NCBI GenBank assembly: GCA_041656735.1
Contig: JBBACY010000014.1
Span: 11,279 to 75,278 of the forward strand
Direction of reading: 5' to 3'
DNA: 64,000 bases
Source of the DNA: Perlabentimonas sp041656735
Lineage (GTDB): Bacteria > Bacteroidota > Bacteroidia > Bacteroidales > Tenuifilaceae
The notes beneath the pieces are model-generated. The model had not been told where the DNA came from, did no database searches, and saw only the letters and a list, made by a program, of their open reading frames with translations. Shown piece after piece: positions 7,108 to 16,413 of this stretch (the stretch's first letter is position 1; each line of letters starts with the position of its first letter). A program made the translations under genes and the position numbers.

Positions 7108-9423
7108 ATGAGTTTAAAAAAAATTATCGCCATTGGTTTTATGGCCACGCTTATTCTGAGCGGTTGCACAAAAAATAACCAGCAAATTAGCATTATTCCG
7201 CAACCCGTAAAGGTTGAAGTTCAAAAGGGCAACTTCACTTTTACGCCAACCACACAGATAGTCTTTGCCGATACCCAGCTAGAGTTTATAGCTGGCTACG
7301 CAGCATCCTTATGGGAACCTTACCTTGGCTATGTGCTTGATAATAAACAAGAAGATGATTTCAAGAAACAGAATACCATTATCCTGAAAATTGGGGAGAT
7401 TGAAACTACTAATACGGAGGGATACAGCCTAAAGGTTACCAAGGATAACATTGAAATAACAGCAAATACGCCAGCAGGCGTGCATTACGGCTTACAAACC
7501 CTTTACCAGCTTATTAGCACGGCCAAAAATGGCAAGGTTGCCTGCGTAACCATTACCGATTATCCAAGGTTCGTGCACCGGGGGATGCACCTAGATGTGG
7601 TACGCCACTTTATGCCCATCGACTTTATTTATAGGACCATAGACTATATGGCAATGCACAAGCTAAACCGTTTCCATTGGCACCTAACCGACGACCAAGG
7701 CTGGCGTTTGGAAATTAAGAAGTACCCAAAGCTTACGGAAATTGGTGCGTGGCGAGTTGATATGGAGGATAGGCATTGGAACGATAGGCCGCTGGTTAAC
7801 GACCCCGAGAATGCCACGTATGGCGGATTTTATACTCAGGAGCAGGTGCGCGAGGTTGTGGCATACGCAGCGCAGCGCAATATAACCGTGATGCCCGAAA
7901 TTGAGATGCCTGCCCACGCTATGGCGGCATTGGCAGCCTATCCTGAACTGTCGTGCACGGGCGAGGACTTAGGAACGCCCCCAGGCGGCGTTTGGCCCAT
8001 TACCCATATTTTTTGTGCAGGTAACGATAAGGTTTTCGATTTTATTGAAGATGTGCTTACCGAGGTAATGGATTTATTCCCCTCGCAATATATTCACATT
8101 GGTGGCGATGAGGCCGATAAAACCAACTGGAAGAAATGCCCCAAATGTCAAAAGCGAATAAAGAAAGAGGGTTTAAAAGATGAAGCCGAACTTCAGAGCT
8201 ACTTCATCCATAGAATTGAAGCCTTTTTAAATGAGCATAACAGAATTTTAGTGGGCTGGGACGAGATACTCGACGGCGGACTAGCACCCAACGCTACGGT
8301 AATGTCGTGGCGTGGCGATGAGGGCGGAATTGCGGCAGCCAAGCAGGGCAACACGGCAATTATGTCGCCGGGGAGCCATTGCTACTTCGACCATTACCAA
8401 GGCGACCCAGCGCTTGAGCCATTGGCCATTGGCGGTTTTACCCCGCTTAAAAAGGTGTACGAGTATGAGCCAATACCCGAAGGGTTAACCCCCGAGCAGA
8501 GCGAGTTGATACTGGGGGCACAAGCAAATCATTGGACCGAATATATGCCCACCACACAACAGGTGGAATATATGGCATTTCCTCGTCTAGCCGCACTATC
8601 GGAGGTGCTTTGGTCGGCAAAGGAACAAAGGGATTGGCCCAGCTTTTGCGAAAGGATGACCGACCAGTACGCCCGTTACCAAAAACTTGGCATAAACTAC
8701 TCGCATAGCGCATTTCAGGTTACGGTAACAACGAGTATCGATTCAATAAACCGCAACCTAATCCTTGAGCTTAGCACCGAGGCACATAATTCTGAAATAA
8801 GGTACACGCTAAATGGTGAAGAACCAGATAGACACTCAAAAATCTACAAAAAGCCCATAACCATAAAAGAAACTACTACGCTAAAGGCGGTAACTTTCAA
8901 AAATGGCGAGCCAATGGGTAAGGCACGTGCAAATCATTATAACCTTCATAAGGCGTTCGCTGCCAAGGTAATTTTACAACACCCCTCGCATAGTAGGTAC
9001 GACGGCAAGAGCAACCTTACGCTGGTAAACGGTGTTGAGGGCAGCATTAGTCACACCGACGGCAACTGGAAAGGTTTTTTGGGCAACGATATGGTAGCCA
9101 CCGTTAACCTTGGCGAACCAGTGAGCATTGAGCGTATTTCTGTTGATGCGATGCAGAATACTGTTTCGTGGATATTCTTTCCACAGGAGGTTATATTTGA
9201 AGTTTCTACCAACGGTGACGAATACACTGTAGTAGGGCAAGACCAATCCCCTGAACCACCCACAGCAGGCGGGAAAATTCTATATAAATTCATATGTGAA
9301 AAACACGCAAACAACGTTCAGTTTATTAGGGTAACGCTAAAAAATTTGGGAACTTGCCCAATTGGCCATTCTGGCGAAGGGAAACCTGCATTTCTATTTA
9401 CCAGTGAGATAACCGTGGAGTAA
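7108..9423 (+). CDS. GH20 beta-N-acetylhexosaminidase, lipoprotein
   Basis: The 771-residue enzyme removes terminal beta-linked GlcNAc or GalNAc by substrate-assisted catalysis. A lipobox LILSGC puts the lipidated cysteine at residue 20. A GH20b domain (about 30-145) precedes the catalytic barrel (about 147-500), which begins FVHRGMHLDVVRHFMP and contains HIGGDEADKTNW with the catalytic pair D334-E335. The C-terminus adds a chitobiase-type module (RYTLNGEEPDRHSKIYKK, about 570-620) and an F5/8-type-C-like domain to the end. The same two C-terminal modules occur in the GH92 enzyme at 20363. It is first in a five-gene plus-strand operon and would work at the cell surface or in the periplasm. 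Confidence 0.92.
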   Translation: MSLKKIIAIGFMATLILSGCTKNNQQISIIPQPVKVEVQKGNFTFTPTTQIVFADTQLEFIAGYAASLWEPYLGYVLDNKQEDDFKKQNTIILKIGEIETTNTEGYSLKVTKDNIEITANTPAGVHYGLQTLYQLISTAKNGKVACVTITDYPRFVHRGMHLDVVRHFMPIDFIYRTIDYMAMHKLNRFHWHLTDDQGWRLEIKKYPKLTEIGAWRVDMEDRHWNDRPLVNDPENATYGGFYTQEQVREVVAYAAQRNITVMPEIEMPAHAMAALAAYPELSCTGEDLGTPPGGVWPITHIFCAGNDKVFDFIEDVLTEVMDLFPSQYIHIGGDEADKTNWKKCPKCQKRIKKEGLKDEAELQSYFIHRIEAFLNEHNRILVGWDEILDGGLAPNATVMSWRGDEGGIAAAKQGNTAIMSPGSHCYFDHYQGDPALEPLAIGGFTPLKKVYEYEPIPEGLTPEQSELILGAQANHWTEYMPTTQQVEYMAFPRLAALSEVLWSAKEQRDWPSFCERMTDQYARYQKLGINYSHSAFQVTVTTSIDSINRNLILELSTEAHNSEIRYTLNGEEPDRHSKIYKKPITIKETTTLKAVTFKNGEPMGKARANHYNLHKAFAAKVILQHPSHSRYDGKSNLTLVNGVEGSISHTDGNWKGFLGNDMVATVNLGEPVSIERISVDAMQNTVSWIFFPQEVIFEVSTNGDEYTVVGQDQSPEPPTAGGKILYKFICEKHANNVQFIRVTLKNLGTCPIGHSGEGKPAFLFTSEITVE

Positions 9424-9447
9424 GATTGGAATAATAAGGAAATAGTT

Positions 9448-10482
9448 GTGAGTAAAAAGATTTCGTTAGCTGACATAGCCAAGAGTCTGGGTGTTTCCAA
9501 AACCTTGGTCTCATTGGTGTTAAATGGAAAGGGCACAAAGTATGGAATTAACCAGCAAACCCAAAAAAAGGTACTAGCCAAAGCCAGGGAGCTTAACTAT
9601 ATTCCAAATGTGCTTGCACAGGGTTTTCGGACTGGGAAAACCAAAACCATTGGGCTAATTGTTTCCGATATAACAAACCAGTTCTACTCTCGTATAGCTC
9701 GCAGAATTGAGGATTATGCCTGGGCGCAAGGGTATAGCGTAATTATTTGCAGCTCCGATGAGAATATTGAGAAAGAGATTAATCGGATTAAGCTTCTGCA
9801 AAGCAGAAAGGTTGACGGCCTAATTATCTCGTCATCGCAACAGAATGGCGATGGGTTTAAACAGTTTCGGGATGCTAAATTTCCGCACGTACTTATTGAT
9901 AGATGCTTTAAAGACACTGAATCGCCCTGCGTTACCGTTGATAATACTACGGGGGCAAAAATGGCAGCTAGGCATTTTTTACAACAAGGAATAAAAGATA
10001 TTGCTCTCTTGTCAATTACCCCAGAGCATATTTCAACCATTACCGAACGTACCAATGGGTTTCTGTCGACCTTAGCCGAGGCGAAAATTAATATCCCAGC
10101 AGAGTGGCATCTGAAAATAGCATTTAGTAATATTGAAAACGAAGTAGAGCAGAAACTCAGTGAGTTACATAAATCGGGTAATATGCCTAAGGCAATTTTT
10201 GCGCTCAACAATAACCTCACATCGCACTGTCTGTTAGCGCTTCGCAAATTAAACATCAGTATCCCCAACGATATTGCCCTAATTGGCTTCGACGATATGC
10301 TATACTTTGGATTTAATCAACCTTCAATAAGTGCGGTAAGTCAGCCTGTTGAGGAGATTGGCAAAGAGGCATTCGACCTTCTTTTACAACAAATAAACGG
10401 CGAGACGATAACAAAAAGCGAACGCTTTGTTCGCCTACCAGTAAATTTAATAGTTAGAGAATCATCAACTAAACCCCAATAG
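9448..10482 (+). CDS. LacI-family transcriptional regulator
   Basis: The 344-residue protein starts at GTG and opens with the LacI helix-turn-helix (ISLADIAKSLGVSKTLVSLV, residues 4-23) and hinge (LAQGFRTGKTKTIGLIVSD). The periplasmic-binding-protein-like core follows, with IALIGFDDMLYFGFNQPSISAV typical of the effector domain. It lies 24 bases after the hexosaminidase gene and 3 bases before the permease gene, so it is probably the local sugar-responsive repressor of this operon. The palindrome at 7051-7062 is the obvious candidate operator. The effector is probably one of the released sugars or its phosphate, which is inference. Confidence 0.9.
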   Translation: MSKKISLADIAKSLGVSKTLVSLVLNGKGTKYGINQQTQKKVLAKARELNYIPNVLAQGFRTGKTKTIGLIVSDITNQFYSRIARRIEDYAWAQGYSVIICSSDENIEKEINRIKLLQSRKVDGLIISSSQQNGDGFKQFRDAKFPHVLIDRCFKDTESPCVTVDNTTGAKMAARHFLQQGIKDIALLSITPEHISTITERTNGFLSTLAEAKINIPAEWHLKIAFSNIENEVEQKLSELHKSGNMPKAIFALNNNLTSHCLLALRKLNISIPNDIALIGFDDMLYFGFNQPSISAVSQPVEEIGKEAFDLLLQQINGETITKSERFVRLPVNLIVRESSTKPQ

Positions 10483-10485
10483 AGT

Positions 10486-11643
10486 ATGAAACGCAACAAA
10501 ACGTTCCCAATTTATTTAGCATTCCTTGCAATGGGCTTTGGCGATGCTGTTGGTCCATTTGTAGGTCTTGCCAAAGAGCAATTTGCCCTTAGCAATTTCG
10601 AGGCGCAGCTAATTGCATTTATGGGATTTATAATGTTCGGAATTTTATCAATCCCTATGGGAATTTATCAGGATAGAAAAGGGAAAAAGATTGTACTAAT
10701 GCTTGGACTAATAATTGCGCTGGTAGGGCTTACCATTCCGCTATTTGGACTAAGCAGCTATGCCCTGTTTTTGCTCACAATCTTACTTTTGGGCGCAGGT
10801 GCGGCAATACTGCAGGTGGCTGGCAACCCAATAATGCGCGATGTTTCGGCACCAGGCAAATACGCCCGTAACCTAAGTTTCGGACAGTTTATAAAGGCCA
10901 TTGGTTCGCTATCGGGCTCGCTTATACCTTTTGCTGCTGCAAAATGGTTCGGTGCCGACTGGAAAATCCTTTTTCCAATCTACGTATCGGCACTATTGCT
11001 AACCATTGTAATTATTGGGTTCACCAAAATTAAAGAAGAAAAATTGGACAAAGAGCCCGCCACAATGAATAGCTGTTTCTCGTTGCTAAATAACAAGTTT
11101 ATTCTGGCTATGGTGCTGGGCATATTTATTTACGTCGGAATTGAGATATGCCTAAGTTCAGGAGTGCCAATCCTTCTTAATTCACGCTATGGTATTGAGT
11201 TAAAGACGTGGGGTTTGTTAGGCAATGCGTTTTTCTTTATAGCCATTCTCATTGGTCGATTTATAGGGTCAATTATACTAAACTGGGCCAAACCATCAGC
11301 ATTTTTTAGGGCAACAGTCGTTGCATCAATTATTGGAATTGGGCTAATCTTTATAGATAACCAAATTGTTACCATTGTGGGGATATTTATTACGGGACTT
11401 GGCTTCGCCAATATATTCCCGCTCATTTTCTCAATTACCATTGATGCTATGCCCGAACGCTCAAACGAAATTTCGGGCTTAATGGTAACCGCCATTGCAG
11501 GTGGTGCATTTATTCCGCCCATTATGGGCTATGTTGCTGATAAAACAACGGTACTAGGCGGTTTTATTGTTCCTGTTGTAGGCTTGCTTTTTGTTTCATA
11601 CCTTGCCTTTTCAAAGGCTAGTAAACTAAGTATTCAGAAATAA
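10486..11643 (+). CDS. MFS sugar permease (FucP/NagP-like)
   Basis: The 385-residue protein has about 12 hydrophobic segments. MGIYQDRKGKKIVLMLGL is the loop 2-3 motif of the major facilitator superfamily, and AAILQVAGNPIMRDV resembles the Q-x3-NP motif of the fucose/glucose/GlcNAc proton symporters (FHS family). The second half ends with EISGLMVTAIAGGAFIPPIMGY, also typical. It should import a monosaccharide set free by the glycosidases across the inner membrane. The gene begins 3 bases after the LacI gene and its stop overlaps the ATG of the ROK-like gene. GlcNAc or mannose are the likely substrates from context. Confidence 0.85.
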   Translation: MKRNKTFPIYLAFLAMGFGDAVGPFVGLAKEQFALSNFEAQLIAFMGFIMFGILSIPMGIYQDRKGKKIVLMLGLIIALVGLTIPLFGLSSYALFLLTILLLGAGAAILQVAGNPIMRDVSAPGKYARNLSFGQFIKAIGSLSGSLIPFAAAKWFGADWKILFPIYVSALLLTIVIIGFTKIKEEKLDKEPATMNSCFSLLNNKFILAMVLGIFIYVGIEICLSSGVPILLNSRYGIELKTWGLLGNAFFFIAILIGRFIGSIILNWAKPSAFFRATVVASIIGIGLIFIDNQIVTIVGIFITGLGFANIFPLIFSITIDAMPERSNEISGLMVTAIAGGAFIPPIMGYVADKTTVLGGFIVPVVGLLFVSYLAFSKASKLSIQK

Positions 11644-12743
11644 TGAAGAATGATAATCGGGTAGTTTTAACCCTCGATGCTGGTGGCACTAACCTTGTGT
11701 TTTCGGCCATAAAAGGAGGAGAAGAAATTGTTGTCCCCATTACTCTACCTGCGCACGGCAACAATTTAGATTTATGCCTAGATAATATAGTAAAGGGCTT
11801 TGCAGGGATATTAAAAGAAATATCAGAAAAACCTGTGGCCATAAGCTTTGCTTTTCCCGGGCCGGCCGATTACCCAAACGGCATAATTGGCGATTTAGGA
11901 AACCTCCCTGCTTTTAAAGGAGGAGTGGCGTTAGGTCCAATGCTAGAGGATATTTATAAAATCCCCGTTTTTATTAATAATGATGGCGATTTGTTTGCCT
12001 ACGGCGAAGCTATTGCAGGCATACTTCCCGAAATAAATAGACGGTTAACCACTAGTGGAATCTCAAAAAAATATAAAAACTTACTGGGAGTTACCTTGGG
12101 TACTGGCTTTGGTGCGGGTATTGTTCACAACGGGCAGCTGTACCTTGGCGATAACTCGTCGGGTGCCGAAATATGGGTTACACGTAATGCGCTAGAGCCA
12201 AACGTTTTTTCCGAAGAGAGTATAAGCATACGTGCTGTGCAGCGGGTTTACTCGCAGCATACAGGTAACGAGAGCGATAAGAACCTTAGTCCCAAAGATA
12301 TTTTTGATATTGCCAATGGACAAAAACAGGGCAATGCCATTGCCGCCAAAGCAAGTTTTGAGCAACTGGGCAAGGTTTTGGGTGATGTGCTGGCCAACGC
12401 TGTTACATTGCTTGATTGTAATGTTGTAATTGGCGGAGGGTTATCGAATGCTTACCCACTTTTTGCCCCTGCAATGATGGGGCAGCTAAACGGTAAAATA
12501 TCAACCTATAACGGAGAGAATGTTAATAGACTTGAAGTAAAAGCATTCGACCTTGAAAATTCCGAGGATAGCAAGCTATTCTTTCAGAATGAGCAAAAAA
12601 CCATTGCCATTCCACAAACCAATAAGCAGGTAAAGTACAACTGCAGTAAGCAAATTGGTGTTGGGCTTACACACCTTGGCACCAGCAAAGCTGTTGCCAT
12701 TGGCGCATACGCCTATGCACTAAATGCAATTGATAATAAATAG
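11643..12743 (+). CDS. ROK-family sugar kinase-like protein without the zinc motif
   Basis: The 366-residue protein has the phosphate-1 motif LDAGGTNLVFSAI (residues 11-23), AISFAFPGPADYPNG, the INNDGDLFAYGEA segment with the expected catalytic aspartate (NDGD), and GVTLGTGFGAGIVHNGQLY, the glycine-rich ROK signature. The ROK zinc motif (CxCGxxGCxE) that should follow SGAEI is absent, and residues around NALEPNVFSEESISIRAVQR replace it. It is longer than a typical 300-residue ROK kinase. The ATG overlaps the permease stop (TAATG), so translation is probably coupled. It likely phosphorylates the imported sugar, but loss of the zinc site means a divergent enzyme or a sensor is possible. Confidence 0.8.
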   Translation: MKNDNRVVLTLDAGGTNLVFSAIKGGEEIVVPITLPAHGNNLDLCLDNIVKGFAGILKEISEKPVAISFAFPGPADYPNGIIGDLGNLPAFKGGVALGPMLEDIYKIPVFINNDGDLFAYGEAIAGILPEINRRLTTSGISKKYKNLLGVTLGTGFGAGIVHNGQLYLGDNSSGAEIWVTRNALEPNVFSEESISIRAVQRVYSQHTGNESDKNLSPKDIFDIANGQKQGNAIAAKASFEQLGKVLGDVLANAVTLLDCNVVIGGGLSNAYPLFAPAMMGQLNGKISTYNGENVNRLEVKAFDLENSEDSKLFFQNEQKTIAIPQTNKQVKYNCSKQIGVGLTHLGTSKAVAIGAYAYALNAIDNK

Positions 12744-12748
12744 GTAAT

Positions 12749-15289
12749 ATGCGATTAATCACTGTCTTAGTATTTTTCAGTCTAATAATTTCTTGCAAAC
12801 CCGAAAAATCGAGTTTAGTTGAGCAGTACAGCTTGTCGAGCAACTGGATTTTCAGAGATAAAAATGAGGCAGAATATTATCCAGCAAATGTTCCGGGAAC
12901 TGTTCACACCGACCTACAGGGTAACGGGGTAATTCCCAATCCGTTTTATGGATGTAATGAGCAGAAACTTCAATGGATTGGCGAGCGAAGCTGGATTTAT
13001 AAAACCCAGTTTTATGTTGATTCTGCAATACTTTCAAAAAAGAATATTCGCCTTGTTTTCGAGGGATTAGATACGTATGCTAGTGTGTTATTGAATGGCA
13101 AAAAGGTTTTGCACGCCAACAATATGCACCGCCAATGGGAGGTAAACTGCACTAATAAATTGTTGGTTGGCAATAATACGCTTGAGGTTGAGTTTGCCCC
13201 TGCAGTTAAGCAAATTAAGCGAGATTCCTTTGCATTGGGTTATCCCCTACCCGGCGGACAATGGGCGTTTTCCCGCAAGGCAGCCTACCATTTTGGGTGG
13301 GACTGGGGACCGCGATTTGTAACTGCAGGAATTTATAAGCCTGTTTACCTTGAAGTTTGGGACTCTCATCGGCCTAAAGATTTTTATATCAACACAAAAA
13401 AAATTGAAAACAATGCAGCAACCCTTGAGCTAAACGGTGAGGTTGAATCGAGCGTAACAGAAAATGCTATCATCAAAATTACCGATAGTAATACTGGCAA
13501 ACAGCTACATCGGGAGCAGGTTAGTCTATTGAGTGGCATCAATAATATCAACACTAACTTTTCAATTAAAAATCCAAAGTTATGGTGGACTAATGGTTTA
13601 GGCGAGCCCCATATTTACGACCTGCAATTTGAGCTAATTACCGAAAGCGGATATAGCCACACGCAAACTATTCCGCTAGGAATAAGAACCTTACGCACCA
13701 TTTTTAAGGACGACGAGCACGGCAAAGCCCTTTATTTTGAGCTAAACGGCACGCCCGTTTATATGAAAGGGGCAAATTATATTCCACAGCACTCATTTGT
13801 GCCCGAGGTTACCGAATCCGATTACCAAAGGGTAATACAAACCGCTAAGGAGTCGAATATGAATATGCTAAGGGTTTGGGGAGGTGGCGTTTACGAGAAC
13901 GAAATTTTTTACGAGCTGTGCAACCGTAACGGAATTTTGGTTTGGCAAGATTTTATGTTTGCCTGCTCAATGTACCCAACCGATAGTCTGTTTGCTGAGA
14001 ATGTGAAACAGGAAGCAATTTATCAGGTAAAAAGGCTTAGGAAACACTCAAATATTGCCCTTTGGTGCGGTAACAACGAGGTTGATGAAGCTTGGCATAA
14101 CTGGGGTTGGCAAAAATCACATAAATTATCAAAAGCTGACTCAACCACTATTTGGGATGGCTACAAAAATATTTTCCACAATATCCTGTCTAAGGTTGTT
14201 GAGGAGTTCGACCCCCAACGGTTTTACCTTTCCACCTCGCCGCTTTACGGGTGGGGGCGCGAAAAAAGTATGACTCACGGCAGTGCCCACTACTGGGGCG
14301 TTTGGTGGGGCGTTCAGCCAATTGAGATATACCTACAGAAAGTGCCACGCTTTATGAGCGAATTTGGGTTGCAGTCAATGCCAACCTTGGCTACTATTCG
14401 GCAGTTTCAGGATGAGAGTGAAGAGTATCTCTTTTCCCCTTCGCTAAAATGCCACCAGAAACACCCCACGGGCTACCAAACCATTGATGCTTACCTCGAA
14501 AACGAAGGGCTTTACGCCGAAACGGTTGAGCAGTTTATTTACCTAAGTCAGCTTGTGCAGGCCAAGGGCATTGGACTTGCCATTGAAGCGCAGCGCAGGG
14601 CAAAGCCATACTGTATGGGCTCTCTGTACTGGCAGTTAAACGATTGCTGGCCCGTAACCAGCTGGAGCAGTACTGACTATTTTGGCAATTGGAAAGCCCT
14701 TCAGTATAAAGTTAGAGAACTGTACGATGATATTCTGGTTTCGGTAATTGAGAATAAGGGTATTCTTGAAGTATTTGTAGTTTCCGATAGGCTAACTAGT
14801 ACACAGGGAATTATCACCATAAATGCCATTGATACCATTGAAAAACGTAAAAACATCTTCAATAAATCAATAGGAATAGAGGCAAATAGTTCGCTTCAAA
14901 TTATTTCGGAAAATGCTGATGAGTTCTTTAAAGGGCTTGATACGAGCCGCACACTAATTGAAGCCATATTTACCGATGCAAATGGGAAAGAATACACAAA
15001 CCGAAAATTTTTAGTTCCTCTTGGCAAAGTGAAGCTACCTAAAGTCAATATAAAACACAGAATTGAGCCAGCAAAAGGAGGTTACAATATAGTTTTAACC
15101 TCCAATAATTTAGCTGCCTACGTTCAGCTGTACCTAACCAATAGCAATGCCATTTTCAGTAATAATTTTATGCATATTTGCGCCGAAAATGAGATTGTGG
15201 TTTTTTGCGAAACCAACCTAGAAATAAGTCAGTTAGAAGAGCAATTACGAATTATTTGTTTGAATAACCAGAATGCCGAGAATGATTAA
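12749..15289 (+). CDS. GH2 beta-mannosidase, lipoprotein
   Basis: The 846-residue enzyme has the lipobox VFFSLIISC (cysteine 16). The sugar-binding domain shows VPGTVHTDLQGNGVIPNPF and WGWDWGPRFVTAGI (as FGWDWGPRF here), both hallmarks of GH2 beta-mannosidases. The barrel has FYELCNRNGILVWQDFMFAC, the acid/base at E444 (WCGNNE, 439-444) and the nucleophile at E538 (MSEFGLQSMP, 536 onward). It would cleave the Man-beta-1,4-GlcNAc bond in the N-glycan core or beta-mannosides in general. It is the last gene of the operon, 5 bases after the ROK-like gene. With GH20 and GH92 nearby, N-glycan breakdown is the most coherent reading. Confidence 0.92.
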   Translation: MRLITVLVFFSLIISCKPEKSSLVEQYSLSSNWIFRDKNEAEYYPANVPGTVHTDLQGNGVIPNPFYGCNEQKLQWIGERSWIYKTQFYVDSAILSKKNIRLVFEGLDTYASVLLNGKKVLHANNMHRQWEVNCTNKLLVGNNTLEVEFAPAVKQIKRDSFALGYPLPGGQWAFSRKAAYHFGWDWGPRFVTAGIYKPVYLEVWDSHRPKDFYINTKKIENNAATLELNGEVESSVTENAIIKITDSNTGKQLHREQVSLLSGINNINTNFSIKNPKLWWTNGLGEPHIYDLQFELITESGYSHTQTIPLGIRTLRTIFKDDEHGKALYFELNGTPVYMKGANYIPQHSFVPEVTESDYQRVIQTAKESNMNMLRVWGGGVYENEIFYELCNRNGILVWQDFMFACSMYPTDSLFAENVKQEAIYQVKRLRKHSNIALWCGNNEVDEAWHNWGWQKSHKLSKADSTTIWDGYKNIFHNILSKVVEEFDPQRFYLSTSPLYGWGREKSMTHGSAHYWGVWWGVQPIEIYLQKVPRFMSEFGLQSMPTLATIRQFQDESEEYLFSPSLKCHQKHPTGYQTIDAYLENEGLYAETVEQFIYLSQLVQAKGIGLAIEAQRRAKPYCMGSLYWQLNDCWPVTSWSSTDYFGNWKALQYKVRELYDDILVSVIENKGILEVFVVSDRLTSTQGIITINAIDTIEKRKNIFNKSIGIEANSSLQIISENADEFFKGLDTSRTLIEAIFTDANGKEYTNRKFLVPLGKVKLPKVNIKHRIEPAKGGYNIVLTSNNLAAYVQLYLTNSNAIFSNNFMHICAENEIVVFCETNLEISQLEEQLRIICLNNQNAEND

Positions 15290-15334
15290 TTTATAATTAG
15301 TTCTAAAGTGAAACAGAAATTTCAACTATATATA

Positions 15335-15342
15335 TATATTTG
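15335..15342 (+). promoter_or_regulatory. Bacteroidota-type -7 promoter box for the methyltransferase gene
   Basis: TATATTTG fits the TAnnTTTG -7 consensus. It lies 22 bases before the ATG at 15365, leaving a short leader. Because it lies inside the longer GTG-initiated reading frame (from 15308), it argues for the ATG as the true start. No convincing -33 box was seen. Confidence 0.45.
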
Positions 15343-15364
15343 TCAGCAATATTTTAACCGTACT

Positions 15365-16195
15365 ATGGAAATTTTAAATTCACAAATTGAGAAACATTAC
15401 CATCAACCCAATTTGTATGATGACATTATAAATCGCCTCAAAGAGTTGGAGGTTGACCTAAACAATGTAACCAGAAAGGATATAGCAGGTGTTGATGAAT
15501 TTCACGTGAGAGGTGCAGAAGTATCAAGGGAGTTAGCGAAAATTGCCAATATTAATAATGCTCGATTGCTGGATATTGGCTGCGGCATTGGCGGCCCCTG
15601 CAGAATGCTAGCCGACGAATTTAATTGCGATACGGTTGGAATTGATGTATCTAAAGAGTACGTTGCCACAGCCAGCAAACTGTCGGAGCTTGTGGGGCTG
15701 AGCCATAGCACCAAATTTATTTATGCCGATGCAACAAACCTACCCTTTGGCAACAATGAGTTTGATGTTGTTTGGACGCAGCACGTGCAGGTAAACATTA
15801 GCGATAAGCTAAAATTTTACAGTGAAATTAAGAGGGTTTTAAATGACAATGGCGTTTTTATCTACTACGAGGTTTTTAAAACAGGCAATAAGGAGGTGAA
15901 TTATCCACTGCCTTGGGCCGATGAATCGAGCATCAGTTTTCTTGAGCAATCTTCAAAAATCGACTCCATTTTACTGCAGCTTGGCTTGGTAAAAAAACAG
16001 TCAGCAAACCAAACCGAGAGTGGCATAAAAGTGCTTGAAAAAATGTTGGATAGACTAACAACGCGGGGTGCTCCGAGGTTAGGGCTAAATGTTTTAATGG
16101 GTGCATCAACAAAAGATAAAATAGCCAACCTACTAAGCGGACTTAAAGAGGGGAAAATCTACCTTGAGAGTGGTGTTTATGAAAAACGCGCCTGA
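15365..16195 (+). CDS. SAM-dependent methyltransferase (class I)
   Basis: The 276-residue protein has motif I ARLLDIGCGIGGPCRMLADEF, followed by DTVGIDVSKEYVATA (the acidic residue that binds the ribose), YADATNLPFGNNEFDVVWTQ and the post-motif region KRVLNDNGVFIYYEV. The order matches sarcosine/dimethylglycine and other small-molecule methyltransferases of the Methyltransf_11 group. I chose the ATG over the upstream GTG at 15308 because of the promoter box between them. It follows the beta-mannosidase gene by 75 bases and looks separately transcribed. The substrate cannot be named. Confidence 0.85.
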   Translation: MEILNSQIEKHYHQPNLYDDIINRLKELEVDLNNVTRKDIAGVDEFHVRGAEVSRELAKIANINNARLLDIGCGIGGPCRMLADEFNCDTVGIDVSKEYVATASKLSELVGLSHSTKFIYADATNLPFGNNEFDVVWTQHVQVNISDKLKFYSEIKRVLNDNGVFIYYEVFKTGNKEVNYPLPWADESSISFLEQSSKIDSILLQLGLVKKQSANQTESGIKVLEKMLDRLTTRGAPRLGLNVLMGASTKDKIANLLSGLKEGKIYLESGVYEKRA

Positions 16196-16413
16196 TTGTC
16201 GACAACACGGCATCTTTTAAAAAAAACTGGCATCCAAATTGAACAATTAACACATAACTATGTATAAACAGCATTGGGTAATGTACTAGGCGCATAAATC
16301 TGCAAAACGCCCTACGGTAATGCAAACAGATTATAGTCAAAACTGGCAATCTGTTGTAATAATTGGCTAGTTTTCACTATATTGCTTAAATTGTACTATC
16401 TAAATACTTGGTT

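Noticed and set aside
15308..15364. GTG start extending the methyltransferase by 19 residues
   Set aside because: The extension is poorly conserved in appearance and contains a -7 promoter box, so the ATG at 15365 was chosen.
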